A stretch of DNA of 64,000 bases from Metellina segmentata. Taxonomy: Eukaryota; Arthropoda; Arachnida; Araneae; Tetragnathidae. Shown piece after piece: positions 45,166 through 55,398 of the stretch (positions are counted from its first letter, which is position 1; every line of letters begins with the position of its first letter). The translations under genes and the position numbers were made by a program. The notes below the pieces were generated by a model. The model made no database searches, was not told where the DNA came from, and saw nothing but the letters and a program-made list of their open reading frames with translations. The stretch spans positions 126,926,337 through 126,990,336 of the forward strand of contig OX375872.1 in assembly GCA_947359465.1 (NCBI GenBank), in the 5' to 3' direction.

Positions 45166-45840
45166 CTAGGAGGGTCCGCCCCCTGCTCGCTTACGCTCGC
45201 CAACCACCGGGGATTGCTATGCAATCCCATTACTTACGTTGGTTGCTTCGCAAACCAACATTAATTTCGCAGAGTGCATCTCCTGGACAGCGAAACTATC
45301 TGAATAATTCGTATAATCCTGATTTGACTTTCTGGTCCATGACGTCACAGCGAGGGCTTTGCCCTCTGCTCACAGACCCCCCAGGGATTGCCACGTAATC
45401 CCATTTGGGTTGCGAAGCAAACCAATACTTTTGCAAGTGATTTCACTCTTTTTTACTTTAACACTTAATGCACCCTAAACTAATAGCCGCATCAGTAAAA
45501 AACCTTCTGCATCTTGCTCCTTGTACAATTTTAAGTAATATGTGTTAATCTCCTAACTTTACATTCTGTACTTCGTACTTTCTCCGTAAACCTTCTGAGA
45601 ACAAAGTGAAAAAAGCGAGCCCTTTTCCTCCCCAAATAAAATGAAATAATTTTTATGGCAATTGTTGCTACAATAAATTTAATATCTGGCAAACCCGATA
45701 ATCAAAAATACAACCCACAACTGCGTGCAAAACCTGCTATGCGAACTAAAAAATACGAAATTTGTGTGACCAACTTTTGATAGCATCGAATTTATTTATG
45801 AACCAATTTTGAAAATAATTGTACCATAAGAAAGAGTGTA
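45166..45840 (-). mobile_element. Helitron-family repeat, copy C, nested in hAT
   Basis: On the minus strand the sequence ends with hairpin GGGGGCGGACCCTCC and CTAG, followed by host T (complement of A at 45165). Two hairpin modules precede this (minus strand, 45440-45350 and 45255-45170), as in copy B. The 5' TC end is not visible: homology to copies A and B fades at about 45840. Confidence 0.65.
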
Positions 45841-47460
45841 ATGTAATGCATTCAGTGATGTTCTCAAATTTAAAACTCAAATTTTCAACAACAAATTTTC
45901 ATGACAAACAAATTTTCAACTTTGTATCATGTTTGGCTTCTTTATTGGAATGTAGTGAAGGAAATACTTTCGCTCTGCAATTCAATGTTTAAGCAACCTT
46001 TCAGCAGCTGGCTTTAGGCTTAGCCACCTGCTTGAACAATGGCTTGATGAAATGGTGAGTGGGAAGTTTCGTCTTCTTAAATTTGTTTGTATGTTGACCA
46101 ACGCTTAGGCCATTGATTAAAAAAATCTGTGAATACCAAAAACTAGTTCAGACACATCTTCCCCTAACTCTTTTAGACCTTTAAGAAAAGCATTATGTAT
46201 TGTGTGAACATTACATGTCTGAATGTTAATAAGTTCTTTTTTTCAGGGAAGAAAGTAATGAGTCATTAATCTTTTTAAAAACTGACTTTCACTAAAAAAA
46301 ACCTCAAGAATTTGTAATAATCAACTTCGATGATAACAGAGAATGATTTTCAATTCGTTCGCAACGCTCCTTCAATATTTAACCCTCTAGATACAGAGAC
46401 GGCCGAAATTTTTGCAATCTCTGGTTACGGAGAGGTTTGGAATCCTTCAGATCTCAAGCTCCTGAAGAAACGGCTGAAGTCCATTAAGATTTCCATGCCC
46501 TCATTTCTGTGCCACAAAGAGAGCAGAGCGTGAATAGCCTTTGTTCCATAGACAGGAATGTCAGGGTTCTCAATGGGGAGCTTCGAGCACTTAGAATGTG
46601 TAAGTGGTTGATGATCTATCCCCTTAAAAACTTTGCTGAAGACACCTTCGAGTGTAAATTATCATTCATATTGAAGATTCCACCATCATTTCAGTGTTTA
46701 CCCTGACGTATATATACCTTCTAGACATAATCAGACCCACAATAGAAACTGCAACATGTGATGACAAAGGTACTAAACATATTACCTCTCCTCTTGGGTT
46801 AACGTTGAGTTAATATCAGATTGATCCGTCCAGTCTCTTGGCCTCTCCATTCTCGTCTTATTCCTGAATCCGAAAATAAAACGGGTCTGCTGAGACCGCC
46901 CTCAGATCTGTGTATGGAGGATGTTATCCCCCCTTTTAAGTGACCACTGGCATCGATCACCATTTACGAGCTGTCAGCATCTGATCTCCTAGAGGTTTAC
47001 TCCTATTGTTCGACCCTGTTGACCGGTGATATCTATCTTGCGCCAAATGATATGCCACACAATACTATGAAAAGAAGACGTTAGTCGTAAATGCCACTCA
47101 AGTTAGGTAAGAGGGGTCGGACATGCAGATGGCCCTGCTTCCCTTAAACTTCGCCGCTTCGTTTTACTGATAGCCTTTTCCTGTGGGAAAATTTTCAGAA
47201 CTTGCAGCTAATACACCGCGGGCAATGTGAAGTATCCTTTTACAATTGAAATGGTAGGCTTTTGAATCCATTCTTGCAGTGGAATGTAGCGCATTTCAAA
47301 ATTAAATTCGTACAAACCCTGTTTTTTTTAGAGAAAATTATTTTTTTTTTACTGTGCATCAAACATTTTTTTCTTCAATAAATAAAATTTAAGAACTTAA
47401 AACCCCTGAAAAGGTGACAAAAAATAAAAAGTGACAAAAAGTGACGTGTTAGGAGCCCTG

Positions 47461-47690
47461 TAAATAGTAAAAGGGTTCATAAAGGTGATTGATGACATGC
47501 TCCAAGGTGAGAATTGCACATTCCAGTACTCGGTTGTTTATACCATATCACAGATACGAGTTGTTAATGATACATCACGTTCGTTCATTAAGAGGGCATA
47601 TGTTAGATGGTTAAGTATTGTATAATCTGTTCAAGTTTTTGGCAAGAGCCAAGTGTTTCATAGGATGAGATGGTGTGCTTTGTGTCTTTG
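47461..47690. repeat. 2.8-kb duplicated unit, copy 2, remainder
   Basis: It continues the alignment with 38145-38365 immediately after the hAT element. Confidence 0.85.
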
Positions 47691-50600
47691 ATTATTAGAT
47701 TGAAGCCATGTATGGCAGGATTCAGCAAGGAGCAAATCCCTTATAGTCCCTCTAACCACATTGTGAGGCAGACCCAAAACAGGCTCTGGTCCAATAAATG
47801 GTGTTTCAGACCCATGTTTTGCTAATTGGTCTGCCTTTTCGTTACCTTCAATGCCACACTGACCAGGGACCCAGACAAGAGAGACCTTGTTTCTCTCAGC
47901 CAGGTCCTCAAGCACATTGTGACATTCCCACACTGCTTTTGAGAAGAAGTAGTGAATTTGCAAAGCCTTTAGGGCTGCCTGCCTGTCAGAGTAGATTTTT
48001 ATAACCCTCTTAACTACACCTCTATTGAGGCAGTTGTAATTACAAGCAGAGATTGCCAGAACCTCAGCCTGATATACAGTGGCCAACTTACCCAAAGAGA
48101 AAGATGGCCTTTTTTTTCAATTAGGACAGAAGTCACCTGAACCAGTGCTATGAGATGTTTTTGAACCATCTGCGTACCAAATTTTATCACCTCTTCCGAT
48201 CAGCCCGGAGACGAATCTCCATTCTTCTCTGGTCGGAAAGATGTTATATTTAGCTTTAATGCAAAATTGCTTTAACATCCAGTCAGATCTCATTAATAGA
48301 TAGGGATGCTCCTTCACCTGCGAATCGACATTTTTGAAAGGAGGCATTTCATAGGATGACTTCCATAGTCCCATGAGTTTTGGCGTTGTGAGCATGAAAT
48401 TGCCTCTAGTTCCACTTGTTTATGCACTGGTAGAAGCCCCAGAAGCAGATTCCAGACTCTGTGAGGGAGTGATTCGCATTGCACTAGTAATTGCAATGGT
48501 CGCCATTCTTTGTAGACTAGTGAGTTCTTTCTTCACTGTCTCCATTACAGGTTCTATTCCACCAAGTGATGCCGCCATAAGATATCATCGGAACAATAAT
48601 CCCAGTATATATCCAATGCACCATTTTCGGTGTTATACCCCAGTTATTACCAATGGCAGGTCTACAAGCCCAAAACACTCTTTTGGCCTTGCTCGTGCAG
48701 TACTGGAGATGTGAGCTCCATGTCAAGGTCTTATCAAAGATTACTCCTAGATATTTAACCTCATCTGAGTATGCAAGTGGTGTTCCAAATAATTTTATCG
48801 AGTGCATATCTTGTAACCTTTTCCGGGTGAAGAGGACTAGGCTAGTTTTGTTGGGGTTAACCGACAAGTTCAATTTTTTGCACCAAATTTCAATCTTTTT
48901 TAGGGAAGTGTTCAGGAGGTCCGTTACCGTGTTTTGGAACTTATGACCAGCGTTATGTCATCAGCATAACCCAGACAATGCAGGCCTAAGAAGCGAGTCC
49001 TGTTAAGGAGCTCATCAACCACAAGGCTCCATAGTAAGGGGGACAACACACCACCCTGTGGGCAGCCTTTACAGTTCCCCACAGTTAGCGTGTCTCCCAG
49101 TAAGGAGGCCTGAGCCATCCTTGTCTCCAGCATGTTTTTAATCTAGGTGCAAACCAATGGATTAAGATTTCGACTGATGAGGGCATCAATAATTACATTT
49201 ACTGGAACCTTATCAAAGGCTCCCTCAATATCTAAAAAGGCTGCCATGGCAATTTCCTTTCCATTGAATGCTCTATCAAGGACTGTAACAAGATCGTATA
49301 GAGCAGTCTCTATAGATTTCCCAGGCTGGTAGGCGTGTTGAAATCTCGATAGGGGTTGGACTTTTAGAACCTTGTCCCTTATGCATCGATCAATCAATTT
49401 CTATAATGTTTTAAGAAGAAATTATGTCAGACTAATAGGTCTGAAGGCTTTGGCTTCACTGTAGCATGTTTTACCTGGTTTAGCTATAAAAATTACCTTG
49501 CAGGTTCTCCATGCATGTGGCATGTACCCATATACCATGCAAAATCTATAAATACTGCATAAGTGTGGTATAATGATGTCTTTGTCATGTTGGAGTAGAG
49601 CAGGTATAATGCCATCTACACCAGGTGTTTTGAAGGGCATGAATGAGTTAATCGCCCATGCTATTCTTTCTGGAGTAATTATACTTCGAGCCAGTTCCCA
49701 GTCCTCCTTCCCACTACGTAGCAGGGGAATAAGTAGAACTGTAAGTTCATCATTGATGTTTGTGATTATGGAATCGGAGAAGTGCACTCTAAGCATTTCT
49801 ACCAGGGTGCTCCAATTGTTTTCGGTGAATGTGCCATTGTCCTTTCTAATGGAGCTCAATTGGCACTGGTTTTTTTTGGTCAGTACTTTAGTCAGCTTAG
49901 TCGCACTAGACATACTGTCCACTTGGCCACAGAAGTTTTTCCATGACTCCTGTTTAAGTTTCCTTACGGCCTTGTTATAGTTGGTGAGTGCCTCTTTGTA
50001 TCTGGACCACTCACCTGTTTTTTTTAGCTCTGTTAAAGAGCCTTCTGCAGTTCTTTTTAAGACCACAGACTTTTTTCCACCAAGGAACTCGCCTTGGTAC
50101 ATTTGTGGTGACTACCTTACAATTTGACTGGTAGGACTGGAGGATGGACTGCTGCACAGAGTCAACAGCCAATTCCAAGTCCACCAGTGAGGGAAAGTTG
50201 TAACTCCTACCCTCTAAGAGGAGGTGAAGGTCCTCCCTATAGGAATCCCATTTTGTGTGCCTGGGATTTCTTTGATCCTGCAGAATATTCATAGCAGGAT
50301 CTGTTAAAGACATTTAGTCTCTATGATCTGACAGTGTGGTACAGTCAAACATATGCTATTCCTTTATGCAGAAATGCTGCATCCACAGTGCATAACTGCT
50401 TTAGCATTACAGAAGGTGATGTCAATGACTTCACTTCTGTTGCTGTTGACAAATGTCGGTTTGTTACTTGTATTGAGGATAAAAAGGTCATTAGATAAGA
50501 AAAATTATATTAGTTCCTCACCTCTTTTGTTGCAGTTGGAACTGCCCCAAATGGTGTGGTGTGCATTTGAAGCACATCCCATGATAAACTTCATCCTAGT

Positions 50601-50700
50601 GTGTAAGCCGTGCTCGACAAATCTTCTGGCTGAATTCGCTAGAGGAATTATTAAGTCCATTACATAAACATGCGTAACTTTATCAATCATAGAAAGAAAT
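47658..50700 (-). pseudogene. LINE (non-LTR retrotransposon) ORF2, frame-broken
   Basis: Read on the minus strand the pieces follow LINE order: endonuclease end (50690-50353: MGCASNAHHTIWGSS, then PTFVNSNRSEVIDITFC), linker (50313-50011), reverse transcriptase (50102-48924: KTPGVDGIIPALL, CKVIFIAKPGK, AFRPISLT, AAFLDIEGAFDKV, CPQGGVLSPLLW, GYADDITLVI), thumb (48873-48517: VNPNKTSLVLF, VKYLGVIFD) and RNase H (48395-47658: YADGSKT, AEVLAI, YSDRQAAL). The YADD catalytic pair is intact, but at least seven frameshifts or stops break the ORF. ORF1 and most of the endonuclease are missing. An RNase H after RT places it near I/R1/LOA-type LINEs. Confidence 0.9.
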
Positions 50701-53019
50701 TAGAGAAATCGCTTTCTGTGGATGCAGCATTTCTTGGGCGTTTATTCATAAATTAAAAAAAAAAGACAGTTCATATGTACAGGGGCGCTGACTTCAAAAA
50801 AATATTGGGGGGGGGGGGCAGGGAGTATTTGTAGCTTGGGGTGTATCCCTCCTGAAACTAAACAAATCCTCTTTTGACCAAAAAGACAATCCAACATCCC
50901 TTCCGAATTTTTTTCGGCTACGTCTCTGCGAGGGAAGCTAATACCCGGCCATCAATAATAAAAAATGAAATAATTGGTGCATCATACTAATTTGGGACCG
51001 TCGCTGAACTTGCATGACACATGTAACATTTTGTAAAAAAATTTCATATTTTTAAACCTCTAATTCTTTTACAGAGAATTTTTAAATTTTGAAAGTTTTA
51101 AAAGTAATAGCACTTAAAATGTTTCATTCAAATGTTGGTTTCGGATAACCATGATCATAAAATATTCGTTCTTTTTCACAAAAACAAAAGTTTCGACAAT
51201 TTTTTTTAGAAAGAAAATGTTACAAATTTGAAGAGATGTTTCATTCAAATAAAAATATTCAGAAAAATCCATGCTTTATAATTTAAATAATTTCTACTTC
51301 ATACCTTTCGAATTTTAAAATTAAATGTTGACAGTGGCGGATCCAGAATATTCCTACCTTTTCGACTCAGAAAGCACTCATTTTTTTATTTTTACTAGTT
51401 TATCAATTTCTATTTAATTTAGTCATACAGCTCTAATTCATTTCTGGAATGCACGAATGACTATTCGCGGATATATTCTGATCTGATATTCTTCTGATAT
51501 ATTCTTGTTCCGCGAATGACTATTCGCGGAACAAGAATATCAGATCTCGCATGAAACAGAACTTACCTTTTTTCCACAAGACCAAACGCATATTCCGAGA
51601 GTGAAGCTTTCTGAAGAGAAGAGGGAAAAAAGGACACAGAGCAACAAATACAATCACATACTGTGACAAAACAGCAGCCTGAACGGTCGCTGGACTCTAC
51701 GATTACAACTTCTTGACCAAATTTCCCCCATCTTCCCCAGTTCTCAGAACAGAGATAATGACCACCCCACTCTACGCTTTGGGGATCATCCCAAGCAGGT
51801 CCCGATGAGTTACATATCTAATTGCCATCCTTTGAAGTGGAACTCTGGAAGCCAGTTCGCTGCAATTCATGGTCCCCACATGTGGTCAGCTGACGGCTAC
51901 CAGTTAGCGGTAACACTTTGCAGATAAAGTTTGGTGCCATCCACTATCGGTGCAAATGGAATTGGTAGAGATACAGATACTCAGAAAATCCATACTGAAA
52001 ACGAAAAATTACTTTAAAATTATTGGGGGGCCTCAGTTCCCCCTCTTATAACATTGGGAGGGGCCTTTTTGTAGAATGGTGTGGTTTCATGTGTTGAAAA
52101 GGAGAAACTGTGCAGATCTCCATTTTTTTTTTAATTGTGGAGTGGACAAAATGCTACAACCCACCTGATTGAGCAAAATACAAAACCCACTTGGCTCAGA
52201 ATAAATTACATTTAGAATTGATGAATTAGTACTGACAATTTCAAATGTCGTGTTTCTCAAATTTTGCATAACATTAGCGTTAGCTGGTCATATAACAAAT
52301 GAAACACAACGAGCGAAAAGCAAACAGTTAAAATATTTGAGAACTGACATACACAAGTAATACAAAAATGAATATCACAAACAAAATAACTTTTAAAATA
52401 ACAAAATATTATGTAAGAAAAAAGGATAAACGATTCCAGGCAAGCTTCGCGATATCAAAGAGCGTAATCAAATCCACAGACAGGCACCGAGCCTTCGTAA
52501 CTGAGTTAAACTGAGTTGGCTCCCATGCCAAAAAAGTTTTTGAGCCAAGACGATGAAATTATAGCAACCTCTGAAATTCTATAGCAACCTAGTGTACCCC
52601 TAGGCGCTGCATTTCGCACCCAAAAGAAACTTTCCGTTGACGTTACCTAAAAATTACCAAAAAAATTAATTATTTCAAATTATTATTATTTTTGTTAAAT
52701 ATTGATTTCTCTTATATTTTTATATTTATAGTTGTGCCATTTCAACACATAATATTTCACGTTGATTTACTGATATCGGTTCAAAAATAATTTGCATTTG
52801 TATCAAGCTATAATTAGGCCATTGATATATTTTGAATGCTAAACTGATTCTGGCAACAAAGAATGAAAGGCAGAATACTTTGATTTTGGTCTTGGAAGAA
52901 AAACCACCACTGTTCAAACGCTCTTTGTGAATGAATCGAAAGTAAAATTTAACGATTGTGGACAGAAAATTGTTTCCAAAAAACCAATAGCGAACTTTAA
53001 ATTCTGGTATAATTTCAGT
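50701..53019. other. Upstream region of MSL2, no gene seen
   Basis: It contains a G12 run near 50806, a strong hairpin at 51499-51540 and otherwise unassigned sequence. No promoter element could be singled out. The bases just before the MSL2 ATG (AATTTCAG|TATGG) would also serve as a splice acceptor, so a 5' UTR exon may lie in this stretch. Confidence 0.5.
51499..51540. repeat. Perfect 19-bp-stem hairpin with 4-base loop
   Basis: The left arm ATATTCTTGTTCCGCGAAT (51499-51517) and its exact complement (51522-51540) flank GACT. Part of the arm sequence also occurs just upstream (GAATGACTATTCGCGG from about 51464). Confidence 0.9.
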
Positions 53020-55398
53020 ATGGAGTTAGTACAACGTTACACAGAACTGTCTAGTTTAGTAATGAATTTAAGTACAAGTGGCCAAAAAGATTCATCATGG
53101 ACACCATTGTTTGGATTGGCACGTAGGCTTCATGGCATATTTCTTTGTCATATTTGTGATAATTTGGTTATTGATCCTTGCAAAATCATATCATCAAACT
53201 GCATACACACTGTTTGTAAAAAATGTGTTGTTGAGGAATGGACGGGAATCTGCACATCATGTGTACCTGAGGATGCACGCCTTGTAAAGTATAACCTGCT
53301 GAAAACTGTTTTGAATGGTTATAAATCCGTATGTAAATTCATTAGAGCCTCTTCCTTTTTTCGTTCCACTGTACTTGATGATTGTACAAGTGAAAAACTA
53401 TTTTTTCTTGCTCATGTAACTGAAGCTGCCAATCATGATCCAGGACCTGAACTTACTGTTCCTGTCGGCAATGGTAACAGTAACTTACCCACTCCAGAAA
53501 ATTCTGACATTCAACCTTCACAAGCCTCCACTTCACAATGCCAAACTCCAAAAGAAACCTCTATTGAATCTTGTAAAACATCTATGAAACGTAGATGTTC
53601 TGCACCCAACAAAATCCATAAGAAGCGAGTTGTGGACAAAACAGATGTTGAATGTGAATCAAATCAGAACAACTGCATTCAAGGGAACACTGACACCATA
53701 TGTACCAACCAATCTGAAGATAGTCCTACATATTCGTCTCCCAATTGCAGTAGTAATAACGTTACATCTAAAGGATGTAAGATGTCTTTAAACCACGCAA
53801 GTGCATCCGTTCCTCCTGAATCCAGTTGTGCAAAAACAGTTCATAAACATGTTATGTCTCTGAAGGAGAAAGAAATTTTAAGTGGAGAGGGCTATTTACC
53901 AGGAACTATGCTTACTGCTAAGGAGTTGAAAAAGTATACTTATTGTATTTGCCCAAGCAGTGAACCTTCTTCTTCAACAACTTGCTATGCATTAAATTGT
54001 CCTTGTTACATTAATGAAAGAGCTTGCCAGAGCAACTGTTACTGTCTAGACTGTGTAAATCCTTATGAACAAAGCACTGCATCTGGTCAAGTTTCAAAAA
54101 AGCATGTCAAAAAGAAAAGAAGTGGAGTACGTTACTCGAAAACCACTGTAAAAGCAAAACAACCGAGTAAGAATCGCAAAGAGAATAATTTGAAAGACAC
54201 CAAGAACTGTGCCAATCTACCAGGATTTGTTTCTCCTACATCTAATCTTCACTCCAAAACCAAACCTATTACTAAGGCTCATCAAAATCAACAAGAGAAT
54301 AATTTGAAAGACTTCAAGGATTGTGCCAATCTACCAGAATTAGTTTCTCCTACATCTAATCTTCACTCTAAAACCAAACCAATTACTAAGGCTCATCAGA
54401 ATCACCAAGAGAATAATTTGAAAGACATCAAGGATTGTGCCAATCTACCAGAATTTGTTTCTCCTACATCTAATCTTCACTCCGAAACCATTCCAATCAC
54501 TAAGGCTCATCAAGATAATGTTCATTCTTCTGGAATCTTAAATCCTGCTGATAGTGAAACTATTGTTGAAACAGCCTGCAGTGAAACTAACGTAAATACT
54601 CCTAGTGGCAAAGCTACTGTGAGTACTTCCAGTGGTAAAACTACTGTCGGTACTTCTAGTGGTGGTAAAACTACTGTCGGTACTTCTAGTGGTGGTAAAA
54701 CTTCTGTCGGTACTTCTAGTGGTGGTAAAACTACTGTCGGTACTTCTAGTGGTGGTAAAACTACTGTCGGTAATTCTAGTGGTGGTAAAACTACTGTCGG
54801 TACTTCTAGTGGTGGTAAAACTACTGTCGGTACTTCTAGTGGTGGTAAAACTACTGTCGGTACGTCTAGTGGTGGTAAAACTACTGTCGGTACGTCTAGT
54901 GGTGGTAAAACTACTGTCGGTACTTCTAGTGGTGGTAAAACTACTGTCGGTACTTCTAGTGGTGGTAAAACTAATGTCGATACTTCTAGTGATGTTAAAC
55001 CTACTGTCAGTTATAGTCCAGCGTATCAACAAGTTCTAACTGTCGTACGAGAGGTAAAGTCACATCTCTATAAAATAACTGAGAAACCACCTTTAGTGAA
55101 TTGTAATGAAAGCCCTGATAATCCAGAGTTCTTTGACTTCAGTAGAGAAAATATGGACAAATATTTGTACAGTGACCGTGGAACTGCGGAAAAACCAGGT
55201 TTTATAACTTGCACATCTGATGAAAAAGGTACAACTCGGAAGCCAAATGCAGAGCTTTTGCGACGCGCTTCCGAATTGGCTAAAATGGCTAATGAACAAG
55301 CTGCAGTTAATCCAAAATTGATGGCATACTATATAAATCTAAATAGAACTCCTGTACCAGGATTTTCATTTGATGAGGTAATCACTATTGATGATTAA
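53020..55398 (+). CDS. msl-2: MSL2 homologue: RING and CXC-domain E3 ubiquitin ligase of the MSL complex
   Basis: The single open exon encodes 792 residues from ATG at 53020 (MELVQRYTELSSLV). An in-frame stop at 52864 and no ATG between make this the first possible start. Residues 43-81 form a RING with C43, C46, C61, H63, C66, C69, C78 and C81. Residues 308-350 form a CXC domain (YCIC...CYALNCPCYINERACQSNCYCLDC), the DNA-contacting module of MSL2. RING early and CXC later is the MSL2 layout. MSL2 binds MSL1 and recruits MOF for H4K16 acetylation; in flies it directs dosage compensation. Between and after the domains lie Ser/Thr-rich, probably disordered parts with two tandem repeat blocks (residues 388-501 and 548-657). 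The end (IDD) is short and acidic. The frame is intact over 2.4 kb, which supports a working gene. Confidence 0.93.
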   Translation: MELVQRYTELSSLVMNLSTSGQKDSSWTPLFGLARRLHGIFLCHICDNLVIDPCKIISSNCIHTVCKKCVVEEWTGICTSCVPEDARLVKYNLLKTVLNGYKSVCKFIRASSFFRSTVLDDCTSEKLFFLAHVTEAANHDPGPELTVPVGNGNSNLPTPENSDIQPSQASTSQCQTPKETSIESCKTSMKRRCSAPNKIHKKRVVDKTDVECESNQNNCIQGNTDTICTNQSEDSPTYSSPNCSSNNVTSKGCKMSLNHASASVPPESSCAKTVHKHVMSLKEKEILSGEGYLPGTMLTAKELKKYTYCICPSSEPSSSTTCYALNCPCYINERACQSNCYCLDCVNPYEQSTASGQVSKKHVKKKRSGVRYSKTTVKAKQPSKNRKENNLKDTKNCANLPGFVSPTSNLHSKTKPITKAHQNQQENNLKDFKDCANLPELVSPTSNLHSKTKPITKAHQNHQENNLKDIKDCANLPEFVSPTSNLHSETIPITKAHQDNVHSSGILNPADSETIVETACSETNVNTPSGKATVSTSSGKTTVGTSSGGKTTVGTSSGGKTSVGTSSGGKTTVGTSSGGKTTVGNSSGGKTTVGTSSGGKTTVGTSSGGKTTVGTSSGGKTTVGTSSGGKTTVGTSSGGKTTVGTSSGGKTNVDTSSDVKPTVSYSPAYQQVLTVVREVKSHLYKITEKPPLVNCNESPDNPEFFDFSRENMDKYLYSDRGTAEKPGFITCTSDEKGTTRKPNAELLRRASELAKMANEQAAVNPKLMAYYINLNRTPVPGFSFDEVITIDD
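54181..54522 (+). repeat. 114-bp tandem repeat x3 in MSL2
   Basis: Three units (54181-54294, 54295-54408, 54409-54522) each encode 38 residues starting ENNLKD and including CANLPxxVSPTSNLHS and ITKAHQ. Units differ at several residues, so the array is older than the 30-bp array downstream. Confidence 0.95.
54661..54990 (+). repeat. 30-bp tandem repeat x11 in MSL2
   Basis: Eleven exact-length units encode GGKTTVGTSS. Most are identical at the nucleotide level, with single changes (ACT to TCT, ACT to AAT, ACT to ACG), and the last unit is more diverged. One partial related unit precedes (54628-54660) and one follows. Confidence 0.97.

Larger units (their letters stand above)
44425..47460 (-). 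mobile_element. hAT-type DNA transposon with preserved ends
   Basis: The left end CATGGCTCCTAACAGG and right end GTGTTAGGAGCCCTG are inverted repeats. TAAATA flanks both sides (44419-44424 and 47461-47466). Repeated GGTGACAAAAAGTGACTAAT-like subterminal motifs follow the left end. The duplicate unit at 38143-38150 keeps the unoccupied site. Transposase remnants on the minus strand: 44737-45021 and about 45925-46080. A Helitron (45166-45840) replaces part of the interior. hAT elements usually make 8-bp duplications; here 6 bases match, with two lost or changed. Confidence 0.8.

Noticed and set aside
52927..53019. N-terminal extension of MSL2 from GTG at 52927
   Set aside because: There is no ATG in this part, an acceptor-like CAG lies next to the ATG at 53020, and the MSL2 pattern starts with residues after 53020.
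54661..54990. CRISPR-like regular repeats
   Set aside because: The repeats are directly adjacent with no spacers and encode protein repeats in a eukaryotic gene.
54538..55039. Additional long ORFs on both strands over MSL2
   Set aside because: They are shadows of the 30-bp tandem repeat, whose unit lacks stops in these frames.
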